From the NCBI RefSeq assembly GCF_964340395.1, contig NC_135556.1, forward strand, positions 2,580,001 to 2,644,000: DNA of 64,000 nucleotides. Direction: 5' to 3'. Under the pieces are notes generated by a model. The model did not search any database. It was not told the DNA's origin and saw only the letters and a program-made list of their open reading frames with translations. This document shows, one piece after another, positions 36,354 through 44,944 of this stretch (position 1 is its first letter; each line of letters begins with the position of its first letter). The translations under genes were made by a program, and so were the position numbers. This DNA is from Glandiceps talaboti. Lineage: Eukaryota > Hemichordata > Enteropneusta > Spengelidae.

Positions 36354-36878
36354 GTATATATAGGAACAGATTATGCGAGAATGAATATCCATAGTCTCTG
36401 GGTTCATAGTTACAAATGAAAATCTCTACTCACAGAGTCAAAAATTACTTGGTTGTGAATCCAAAATTTACATCCAAGTTATTTTTTGACTCAGTCTGTG
36501 AGTGGAAATTTTATGAAATAATAGTGGATAGTGAACAATTCGTTGTACTCTCTTTTACTTTTATATCTAAAGATATGTTGTATCATATTAAAGTTCAAAA
36601 TCATTTAATCTGTAAATGGGGGGGGGGGGGGGTGTAGATACAGGTCGTGAACATGAACTGCATTGAGTATGGACCAGCAGCATTTGCTACATGTCGGTCC
36701 TTATGACCAGTAGTCATTTTCCCTTAAGTTCACACACTGATTGCAGTATTGAATTTTCGAATATTGGCAGGCATTCAACGCCATAGACAACGCGCAGTTC
36801 TATTGTTAACATAAAAATGTCACAAAAAGACCAACTTTGATAAACTTAATCTACAAATTGAAACATTAGAGGGAGTAG

Positions 36879-37715
36879 ATGAGACGTCGAAAGGGACGTC
36901 TCTCATCACATGTTTTGTCTACCGTCACTGTCGTGACCTCAGACCTACTCACTGACGTGTGCGAAACACTGAACTTGCTACCGGAACATCTATCTGCCAC
37001 AGCTAGCTCGGAAGCTTTAATAAACCAAATTTATGGGACAGGTTTAGACTGTCGACAGTCGCTCGCGCCTTTTTTTCCCTACGTTTTATCTAAACTTCAG
37101 TCGTTGCCGCGCTCCGATCCGGCGCAATACTACTATAATCGCATACTGATATCGAGGGCCGACTATTCCACTGGAGATGAGAAACAAAAAAAAAGTCACC
37201 CTAAACTGGTGTGACCAGAACTATCTAGAATTTGATGTAGGTAAAACCAAGGAAATGATTATCGATTTTAGAAGAAAGCCATCTGTGTACAAAGATATTT
37301 TAATCAAGGGTGAAATTGTCGAGAGAGTTGGAATATATACATATTTAGGGATGACTCTCGATGATAAGCTTTCATGGAAACAGAACACACATGCCATTGT
37401 CAAAAAACTTCACAGTCGATTGTACACATGTACTGCCTGAGAAAACTGAGATCTTTTAATGTTAGCGTAGATCTACTACAAATGTTTTATACTTCAACTT
37501 TGAGCACTGTTTTCACTTTTGGATTAGTATGTTGGGCTGGAAATATTACTAAACAAGACAAAGACAGACTTGACAAAATCACCAGAAAAGCGGGAGGGGT
37601 GGTTGGTAAAAAACAGACTAACATTGACAACATATACCACAGACAAATTACAGACAGACTGGGAACAATATTAGCTGAAGACACACATCCACTTAGGCCA
37701 GAACTTGACAGTTGA
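36879..37715 (+). pseudogene. Truncated LINE ORF, internally deleted and frameshifted
   Basis: The 111-codon frame at 36879-37214 (LPEHLSATASSEALINQIYG) is not recognised; it may be upstream element coding. It joins abruptly to reverse-transcriptase C-terminal sequence: NYLEFDVGKTKEMIIDFRRK, YTYLGMTLDDKLSWKQN. After a shift near 37430 it continues YCLRKLRSFNVSVDLLQMFY, VCWAGNITKQDKDRLDKI, ending at 37715. The junction near 37177-37214 removes the endonuclease and catalytic domains. The family matches the fragment at 10262-10740. Confidence 0.75.
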
Positions 37716-38075
37716 TGTATAGATAGAAGCGGCAGACTACCATGCACCAGGTCAACACGCTATAATCAATCATTCCAGCAGCAATTAAATTACACAATCA
37801 ACAGACAGACAGACAGACAGACCTCGACTCTAGCCTACATGCTCACAAGTCTAGCTGTGGCCACTCTTTTTTAACGCCTACTCTTTTCGAGTTATCGTCG
37901 TTCTTTTATCCTGGTTATGTACGTGTTTTGATTGTGAAAGTCTTGTTTTTATCTACTCGTTTAAATTGTTTTTGTTTTTATGGCAGACACTATAATTTCC
38001 TGACAAGGATCAATAAAGTTGTATTGTATTGTATTGTATTGTATTGTATTGTATTGTATTGTATTGTATTGTATC
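36879..38075 (+). mobile_element. Deleted LINE with (TATTG)n tail
   Basis: It carries an N-terminal frame of unknown nature, then the C-terminal part of a reverse transcriptase and a 3' untranslated region. It ends CAATAAAGTT followed by a (GTATT)n tail (38019-38074). The endonuclease and catalytic reverse-transcriptase core are missing. The tail of pentamers directly after AATAAA marks the 3' end, so orientation is plus. Confidence 0.85.
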
Positions 38076-38366
38076 GTAAAATTCGACAATGCACATTGAC
38101 CAACAGGATGCTTGTAGATAGATTTACTTTCACAGCTTAGCGGCAAGTACCAGGCAGATAAGATCAAGAGTAAGAGTGGAGGTAGGATTTGAAGGACTTC
38201 CTACCGCCACGGAAAGAACCAGCTCTCACCATATATTTATCCCTTACATTCTACCCTCCAGATTGTCCTCTCGGCTCTCCATTGCATCCTCCCCTACTAT
38301 TAAAAATGTCATATATATAGAGAGAGAGAGGGAGAGCACTGTCTTAGCAGATTGATACTCACCGAG

Positions 38367-38367
<1 letters not shown>

Positions 38368-38448
<81 letters not shown>

Positions 38449-38460
38449 ATTATTATTATT
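38368..38460. repeat. (TA)n then (ATT)n tract
   Basis: About 76 bp of TA dinucleotide runs into (ATT)n, which is the complement of the (TAA)n tail of the minus-strand LINE to the right. Confidence 0.95.
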
Positions 38461-38605
38461 AAACTTTATTTCGGGAAAGAAAAGAACGCAAACACGCTCA
38501 AAAACATCCCATAGATAAAAGCTATACATAAAAAACGGCAATTTAAAACAAGTAAGACTTTAAAAAGACAATCTGACAAATACACACATGAACAAATAAA
38601 AGCAT

Positions 38606-40423
38606 TTAAAAATACAACAAATCTCTATACAGTTTATGAATCCCCGAATAGAGGATTGTATCGGAATTTAGCACTGCTGCAATTAAACTATTTTGACTGT
38701 TTTCGATACGTTTAAAAAAGTTGTACATCAATTTACGTCTTAGAGCCGCAAAAGTGGGGACTGTGTGCTGCACAAACATACAACTGGCACTGCAGTCACG
38801 TGAGTATCCCATCAGAATGCGAAACGCATTGTTGTAACCAACTCTAAGGTTGTTAATGCATTTCTTGTTGTACAATGACCACAGCTGTGAGCAGTACATA
38901 TTCGAGCAAAAAGTTCTAAATAATGTAGCCTTAACCTCAATTGTACAGTGTGGAAATTTACGGAGTAACATGTTGGCTTGGCTGTAAAAACATTTCATTT
39001 GGCGCTTGATTGCACTATCATCATGCATAGAGTCTGTCAAAGTATAACCCAAGTAAGAATGTTCATGAACAATACTAAGTGGTTTATCTCCAACACGGAC
39101 TGAAGGTAAACATTCAACTCTAATTAAACATTTACGAGGCATAAAATAAATACATTTCGACTTCTTTGGGTGGAAAATAATGTCGTGGTCAACACCATAC
39201 ATTTCACAGATAGATACAAGAGAGCGTAGACCTGCAATTGATGGACATATAAGAGCTAAGTCATCAGCATACATAAGATGGTTTATCATTCGGCCACCAA
39301 TATTGCAGCCCTTATAACATGACTTCAGCTGACTACTAAGATCATCCATATAAACGTTAAACAGATAAGGGGAAAGAATGCTACCTTGCCGAACGCCATT
39401 CCCAACAGAAAACAGTGACGACCTAGCCCCACCCCATTGCGTGAAGAAACGTTGCGTGCGATACCAGACCAATAATATACGAACAACATATTTTGGAATG
39501 CCCCGGTGAATGAGTTTCTTAAAAAGTAACCAATGATTAACTCGGTCGAAAGCTTTCGTTGCATCTAAGAAGCAAACATAAACTGGACTATTGTAATTAT
39601 GATAGTAATTAATCGTTTCCTTAAGCAAGTAAATGCAGAGATCAGTGGAATGACCTTGTTTGAAACCAAACTGATAATCTTCGGTCGTGAGATTTGCTTT
39701 ACAACGATCAAGAATGATAGATTCCAGGATTTTTGAAGCGGCAGTAGAGATGGCGATAGGTCTATAGTTGTCTTTGCTAGTCAGATCACCCGTTTTGTCC
39801 TTAACAAGTGGTACGATTATGGTCGTCATGAAGCTATTAGGCAGATATCCATGCGACAGCATAGAGGAAAGAACAAGAGCTAACATAATGTGAAGTCTGT
39901 GGCTAGCATATTTAAAATGTTCACAAGAGAGGTCGTCAGCACCAGCAGCTTTACCATTTGGAAGACTGTTAATCGAGTGAGAAACCTCAGCACTGCTGAT
40001 AGAAAAATTAATATCTGAGTTGTCAGGTGAATGCACCCAAGATTTAACCGAGTCCTCGTGATCATTGCTGTTCACGGAAGAGAGTAACGATGCATAGTGG
40101 TCTTTCCACATATTAGCAATGCTTTCCTGTCCTGAACAACTTCCGACTGTTGATGCGAGGGGAGGAGTGCAGTTGACGGAGCGAACCTGAGTCCACAAGC
40201 GGTTATAGTCATTTTTACTCAGGGACGTTGCTAGACTGTTTGCACGTGCCACTTTCTCATTTCGTCTACATATACGAAATGCATGCTTAAAATTGGCACG
40301 AGCCTTGCTCATAATGCTATAAATTGGACCAGTTCTTGGTTTTCCATTACCCACCCACAACTTAAAGGCATTTCTTGAGTTGTCATGCGCTTCCTTCACG
40401 TAATCATTCCAGCCACGAACCAA
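38606..40423 (-). CDS. LINE ORF2 reverse transcriptase part
   Basis: 605 codons in the same frame as the endonuclease frame upstream, 16 codons after its TGA. Visible are the fingers region (KDNYRPIAISTAASKILESI), QFGFKQGHSTDLCIYLLKE, CFLDATKAFDRVNHWLLF, GVRQGSILSPYLFNVYMDDL and the catalytic MYADD (39260-39271). A C-terminal SYLGYTLTDSMHDD region follows, then a Cys-containing tail. The listed start is only where this open frame resumes, since no ATG opens it; the natural product is the joined ORF2. The catalytic aspartates are intact. Confidence 0.92.
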   Translation of the reverse strand: MVRGWNDYVKEAHDNSRNAFKLWVGNGKPRTGPIYSIMSKARANFKHAFRICRRNEKVARANSLATSLSKNDYNRLWTQVRSVNCTPPLASTVGSCSGQESIANMWKDHYASLLSSVNSNDHEDSVKSWVHSPDNSDINFSISSAEVSHSINSLPNGKAAGADDLSCEHFKYASHRLHIMLALVLSSMLSHGYLPNSFMTTIIVPLVKDKTGDLTSKDNYRPIAISTAASKILESIILDRCKANLTTEDYQFGFKQGHSTDLCIYLLKETINYYHNYNSPVYVCFLDATKAFDRVNHWLLFKKLIHRGIPKYVVRILLVWYRTQRFFTQWGGARSSLFSVGNGVRQGSILSPYLFNVYMDDLSSQLKSCYKGCNIGGRMINHLMYADDLALICPSIAGLRSLVSICEMYGVDHDIIFHPKKSKCIYFMPRKCLIRVECLPSVRVGDKPLSIVHEHSYLGYTLTDSMHDDSAIKRQMKCFYSQANMLLRKFPHCTIEVKATLFRTFCSNMYCSQLWSLYNKKCINNLRVGYNNAFRILMGYSRDCSASCMFVQHTVPTFAALRRKLMYNFFKRIENSQNSLIAAVLNSDTILYSGIHKLYRDLLYF

Positions 40424-40471
40424 GGGTATATAGTTGCCATTTCTATTGTTAAAACATTCCGTTGATGCATT

Positions 40472-41434
40472 TCATAAAGCTTGGGCAATGTCACGGTAGA
40501 AGAGATTGATACTATCCTTGTGATGACAAGAATCACAATGAGAATTACGGCACAACAAAGCATGAGATGGAATGGTAATCCGTCGAAGAAATGTTTCCGA
40601 AACAGAGTTAAACTTCCGTATATGACTGCCTTTGACTTTATTCCATTGTATTCGATTACCAGCCGGTTTATTGTTGGTACTAATATTTGTGACCCCTATG
40701 TTACTATCTAGAGATGGGAGATTATCAATAGCAACAGTGACTGACAAAGGAAGATGATCTGAGGCAAGGTAATCCAAAAGAACTGCAATCGATTGTATGG
40801 AAGCATGAGCAGAAGTGGTTGACACACAGTGATCTAACCACGACGTTGAGTTATGAGCATCACTGACGTACGTAAATTGATTGTTCAGAATAGTACAGTC
40901 AGAGAGAATAAATTTATGGTCTGTGCAAAAGGAATTTAATTCTCTACCAAAAGGTTTGTTGGGATCTGCATTCCAATCTCCAATTACAAATACACTGTTA
41001 CACTCACTAGACTCAATAATATTGTTGATCTTAGACAAGTAGTTTACATATGTATGGAAATTGTCTTCACAATCGGTGGGCATGTAGACGCAAAGAATGA
41101 GGCAGTTTTTATTATCGTAACGAAGTTGCAATCCTATCAATCTATCGTCGTCATAAAAACATAGTTTGGGATGAGCAATTTGCGCCAGAGATTTTCTCCA
41201 CAGAATTCCCACTCCACCATACGGCCTACCAATTCTTATGCCAGCATCGTCTTTTAAAGCCGTCGTACCAGAGGCATAAAATTGTTCATTGATCTTGGAC
41301 AGTAGAGGGAGTTCACTCTTAGATAACCAGTGTTCTTGTACAAGGATAATATCATGATTATCACAGAGGCTATTCACTGCTGTAGCAGCCGACTTAATAC
41401 CGCGACAATTATAAGAAGCAATACGGACTGCCAT
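40472..41434 (-). CDS. LINE ORF2 endonuclease part
   Basis: 320 codons from ATG 41434 to TGA 40472-40474. The endonuclease/exonuclease/phosphatase fold is shown by IASYNCRGIKS, VQEHWLSKSE, GGVGILWRKS, VIGDWNADPN, SWLDHCV and SDHLPLSV. All expected catalytic positions appear present. The TGA after DIAQAL is in frame with the reverse transcriptase, so ORF2 is about 940 codons with one premature stop. Confidence 0.92.
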   Translation of the reverse strand: MAVRIASYNCRGIKSAATAVNSLCDNHDIILVQEHWLSKSELPLLSKINEQFYASGTTALKDDAGIRIGRPYGGVGILWRKSLAQIAHPKLCFYDDDRLIGLQLRYDNKNCLILCVYMPTDCEDNFHTYVNYLSKINNIIESSECNSVFVIGDWNADPNKPFGRELNSFCTDHKFILSDCTILNNQFTYVSDAHNSTSWLDHCVSTTSAHASIQSIAVLLDYLASDHLPLSVTVAIDNLPSLDSNIGVTNISTNNKPAGNRIQWNKVKGSHIRKFNSVSETFLRRITIPSHALLCRNSHCDSCHHKDSINLFYRDIAQAL

Positions 41435-41618
41435 CTAACTAGATTTTGTTTGATAATATTTTCTCACGAGAGCACCAGTAGGCCAAACAGAAGCATCTAA
41501 TAGTTTAGTGAACTGATCATGTGGTACTTCTACAACAAAGGAGGAATAGGTATCATATTTAGTATTCAACCTTTCACATTTGGATTCAATATTAGTTTTA
41601 TTTATCGGTTGTCGAAAC

Positions 41619-41620
<2 letters not shown>
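41435..41620 (-). pseudogene. C-terminal remnant of LINE ORF1
   Basis: Not visible as a separate long frame, but it reads open for ~62 codons on the minus strand: NTKYDTYSSFVVEVPHDQF, TKLLDASVWPTGALVRKYY, QTKSS then TAG. The VWPTGALVRKYY ending is a common ORF1 C-terminal pattern. TAG (41435-41437) directly abuts the ORF2 ATG, suggesting ORF2 translation by reinitiation. The rest is lost at the (TA)n boundary. Confidence 0.75.

Positions 41621-41702
<82 letters not shown>
41621..41702. repeat. (AT)n microsatellite
   Basis: About 82 bp of pure AT dinucleotide at the truncated 5' end of the minus-strand LINE. Confidence 0.97.
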
Positions 41703-41707
<5 letters not shown>

Positions 41708-42117
41708 AACTGGGCGTTTCTACATACACAAAACACATTATAATTCTTATTCTAAGATTGCTGATTGGGTTAAAATGTCATATATCTGACGTGGACTTAT
41801 TGATATTAATGAATTCTTTTATCGTGTTGCTTCAATACCCTTCTTTTGTCTTTAGTCCTGTGTCAGCTCTTGAACTTGTATAGAGTTACAAATGTAATTA
41901 CAAAGAATTAATTATGCTACCAGAGATCGCTCTCTTTTCCATTGTACTACATCAAGCTGTCTCAGGACATATGGTTGACCTTCGCGTTTCTTATTGTATT
42001 GTAACAAGCTGTCTCAAGATACATTCTATTATACTAGTGTCACAGCTGTTTGAGGTCAATCGGACATTTCTATATTTCTGCAAGTCAGTTAGTTATCAAA
42101 TTATTAGGTATGTAACA

Positions 42118-42318
42118 GTATTGTATTGTATTGTATTGTATTGTATTGTATTGTATTGTATTGTATTGTATTGTACTGTACTGTACTGTACTGTATTGTA
42201 CTGTACTGTACTGTATTGTATTGTATTGTATTGTACTGTATTGTACTGTATTGTATTGTATTGTATTGTATTGTATTGTATTGTATTGTATTGTATTGTA
42301 CTGTATTGTATTGTATTA
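42118..42318. repeat. (ATTGT)n microsatellite with ACTGT variants
   Basis: About 40 pentamers GTATT with blocks of GTACT. The motif equals the 3' tail of the LINE at 36879-38075, so it may be an expanded relic tail. Long frames in it are only repeat-derived. Confidence 0.95.
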
Positions 42319-42439
42319 GACAACTCCTTTAATGTTGGTGATGCAAAGGTCCGACTGTAAGAGAGTCTAACGTGTCACGTGAAAGTGTATAAAAAGTGTT
42401 CAAAACTCATGATCACTTAGACGAATGGAGCAGTGCTAT

Positions 42440-42590
42440 AGCAAAAATTAGACATTTGACCTCTGTTTCTGGTTAAAAATTAGTAAAATGTAGACTTTTG
42501 ACCTCTGTTTCTGGTTAAAAATTAGTAAAATGTAGACTTTTGACCTCTGTTTCTGGTTAAAAATTAGTAAAATGTAGACTTTTGACCCCT
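42440..42590. repeat. 42-bp tandem repeat, about 3.5 copies
   Basis: The unit reads TTTTGACCTCTGTTTCTGG, TTAAAAATTAGTAAAATGTAG-like sequence. Copies are nearly identical; the last diverges into CCCCTACTTTTTG. Confidence 0.85.
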
Positions 42591-42837
42591 ACTTTTTGAA
42601 TTTTTGTAGAGTTTGTGGTTGTAATTTTTGTCCACCAGGGTACATATGTATCCACTCTTCCTCTGCGCTTCAAGCTCTTCGGAGATGAGGCGCATTACAA
42701 ATCATCTTATTATTATTATTAGTAGTAGTAGTAGTAGTAGTCGTCGTAGTATTATTATGTATTACTATTACTGTGCGGATTACGGGCTGCTGCGGGCCAC
42801 TGCGGGTCGCTTTGTGCAGTTGCAGCACGTTATGCTG

Positions 42838-42888
42838 GTGACCGGCTCCTGTCACCAGCACATTATGCTGATGACAGGAACCGGTCAC
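42838..42888. promoter_or_regulatory. Hairpin upstream of the zinc-finger gene
   Basis: The arms GTGACCGGCTCCTGTCA and TGACAGGAACCGGTCAC pair at 16 of 17 positions around a loop that itself has CAGCA/TGCTG. It lies 116 bp before the ATG, in CpG-rich sequence with a NRF1-like TGCGCGTGCGCA at about 42916. A TATAAAAG at 42974-42981 is too close to the ATG to set an ordinary start site. Promoter function is inferred. Confidence 0.45.
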
Positions 42889-43003
42889 TAGAAACTCCGT
42901 AAAAGGTAATGTACATGTGCGCGTGCGCAGTGTATGACCGGAGCGAAGGAGCGATGTCTGAGGTTTTCATTTTTATAAAAGTCCGATAGATTTCCTGTGT
43001 AAA

Positions 43004-43175
43004 ATGGAGAATGTACAGAAGAAAGAGCTTCCTCCAAGAGGTAAAGACGGGAAGTTCAGGAAAAGACGAAGATATCCAGGTGGAAATATTGCAAAATATC
43101 ATGCGGCTAACCTTGCCCGATTGAAATTGGCAGATGAAAATGACAGCAGTGAAGCCACCACTGACATGACTGAAG
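43004..43175 (+). CDS. Exon 1 of C2H2 zinc-finger gene
   Basis: ATG at 43004 in good context (GTAAAATGG). It encodes 57 residues plus one base: a basic stretch PPRGKDGKFRKRRRYPGG, then NIAKYHAANLARLKLADEN and an acidic Ser/Thr end. The exon ends GAAG|GTCTGT at 43175. Phase 1 fits exactly with the acceptor at 47957, joining to give E at residue 58. The basic stretch may be a nuclear signal. A weak donor (GTCTGT) is the main doubt; reading on into the intron gives a hydrophobic tail with no features. Confidence 0.7.
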
Positions 43176-44147
43176 GTCTGTTATTTCTATATTTTTACGT
43201 GTACTATGTATTATCAAATAGATCTTTATTACAGTGCTTTCTTTTAGATTCTTCGTACAATGTACTATCATAGACAGATATTTCAACCTACCGTCCTGAT
43301 ATATCTATCAAGTACTGATTAGCACAACCACAACCACAGCACTCGAATCACTCTGTATTATTTATTTGTTTACATGTATAATAGAGAAGGTATGAGGGTA
43401 CGGCGAGCCGTATTTCCGATTTGAACTGCTGACCCCGATTACACGCTCCAGTGTTCTCCCCAGGGTTTGTTGATAGGACATCAGCTTATTAACATAAATT
43501 AGCATAAATTTACTTAACAACAAATTATATTCCTGAGTAACGTAATGCTAAAATCAAAGTACATCATAATATCAAACAAGTAGTGTTTTTGATTATTATT
43601 CTTAGGAAAGCTGAAATTATTTCAATCTAAATGTCCACAGATAAATTAGACTTTCGAAACACGAAAAGTTTGTGTACAGTTACCTGCAGACATCGTGTTA
43701 GTCTGAAATTTCGTAATACATGAGAATTACTATACTTCCCTATTGAGGACTTCAAAAACTCGCAATAGTTTGTGACGTCATGGCCGCCATAATAGAAAAT
43801 CCATGCTTTTAGTCGTACAATGTATCAGTCTAAATTTGAACATGAAACTGATAATCAGAGATAACATCGCCACTTTATCGAAAGGTACATTAGTCTGTTC
43901 AACTCTTTTCACGACATTGAAGAATGCACATTGGAGTAAACCAACTATGCAAATAGCTCTTGGGTTGAGACATACTCGGTGTTACTCAGCCACTCATAGA
44001 AAATTAACTAGACACTGAATACCAACTTCATGAGTTTGTCGAACTTTTATACTTTATACCAAAATGGCACGGCATCGTTTGATTTTATAGTTGTCAAAAT
44101 CTGGCAGTTCCGACATGCTTCTACAGTCGATGTTACAGATAGGCTTG

Positions 44148-44189
<42 letters not shown>

Positions 44190-44259
44190 ATGCGTGCATG
44201 TGTGCGTGCGTGTGTGTGTGCATGCTTGCATGCGTGTGTGTGTGTGTGTGTACAACTTA

Positions 44260-44935
44260 AACTCAAAACACAGCCAGACCGATTGACTTGGTATTTGGTG
44301 GGGAGATTAATTTTGGTGTCTAGTTGGGAATTGTTCAAAGCAACATGATGTGTTTTGGGTCAAAAAACGTGATTCGTGGTGTGAGAAAATGCTTTGACTC
44401 AGCCTAGAAATGAAAGGTTATATAAATTGTTTATTGATGCCATAAAATCATATCTTTTATGGGTTACTTCATATCTCTGGGAAGAATATTTTGATTTTTT
44501 GTAGATGACTTAAGCTAAAAAGCTGCCCGATCAATTGTGTTGGTATTTGCTGGGGACCTTACTTCTGGAGTTTAGTTGGGAAATTGTACAAATGAAAATG
44601 ATTGTATCAGAAATGTGCATTTTGGGTCCAAAAATGTAATTTTTGGTCAAAAAACTTACACTCAAAAATTACTTTGCAGATTGGTCTGAAATTTGGTGGG
44701 AATATTCTTAGGGTGTTTAGATTAAGAATTGTTCATGACATGATGATCCAATCAGTGATATGTAAATTAGGGCTAAGAATGTGTCTTTTTGGTTAAAAAT
44801 CTATAATTCCAAAACTACTGAGCAGATGGGCTGAAATTTGGTTGGAGTGTCCTGTTAGGGGAGTGTCTGGAGGTGTTATTCTGCAGTTATTGTTCAAAAC
44901 ATTTTGACACAACTAGCCCTAGCAACCATGACCAC
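44260..44935 (+). repeat. Dispersed repeat with ~165-bp internal periodicity
   Basis: Successive blocks share GGTCTGAAATTTGGTGGG, GTTTAGTTGGGAAATTGT, TCAAAAATCTATAATTCC. The block at 44735-44810 matches the 22.8-25.3-kb satellite, and the last block (CTGGAGGTGTTATTCTGCAG, CCTAGCAACCATGACCAC) matches 6540-6660. It is thus a parent-like copy linking three places in the window. Confidence 0.8.
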
Positions 44936-44944
44936 ACCCTTATC

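Larger units (their letters stand above)
34921..36739. mobile_element. hAT-like nonautonomous element with 8-bp duplication
   Basis: A 1819-bp insertion inside the right arm of foldback B. It is flanked by an exact 8-bp direct repeat ATTGCAGT (34913-34920 and 36740-36747). The ends are CAGCGTGCGAAATTAACG and, complemented, CAGTGTGTGAACTTAAGG (14 of 18 match), with the CAG/CTG termini typical of hAT. GGTCCTTATGACC occurs near both ends (35010 and 36696). Only exon-like scraps of coding remain, so the element is not autonomous. Confidence 0.85.
32298..36790. mobile_element. Foldback element B, split by a hAT-like insertion
   Basis: It begins TATAGCGTAGAATGCCTGCC and ends with the complement GGCAGGCATTCAACGCCATA (36767-36786). 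The left tandem arm spans 32330-32590, the inner arm follows, and the core runs to about 34480. The right inner arm and tandem arm span 34490-34920; the last piece is 36748-36786. Removing the insert 34921-36739 and one TSD copy gives an element of about 2.7 kb, closely similar to foldback A. Both termini are present here, so this copy defines the ends. No transposase is visible. Confidence 0.85.
38444..41620 (-). mobile_element. Nearly intact LINE, 5' truncated in ORF1
   Basis: Read on the minus strand it has the last ~62 codons of ORF1, a TAG immediately followed by the ATG of ORF2, an endonuclease, a reverse transcriptase, a 3' untranslated region of about 150 bp, AATAAA and a (TAA)n tail. 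Both ends abut (TA)n tracts (38368-38443 and 41621-41702). ORF2 is interrupted by only one in-frame TGA, so this is the youngest LINE here. The clade is unassigned; it resembles pol proteins common in marine invertebrates. Confidence 0.92.

Noticed and set aside
42096-42360. Several long frames reading VLYCIVLYC or NTIQYNTIQY
   Set aside because: They are produced by the (ATTGT)n pentamer, which is open in several frames on both strands; no unique coding.
42974-42981. TATAAAAG as the core promoter of the zinc-finger gene
   Set aside because: It is only 23 bp from the ATG, which would place the start site at or inside the start codon.
43803-44018. 71-codon frame after the CRE/YY1-like pair
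   Set aside because: No motif, no fitting donor, and the codon pattern looks random.
44030-44348. Cys/Val and Thr/His frames around 44.1 kb
   Set aside because: Generated by the (TG)n microsatellite.
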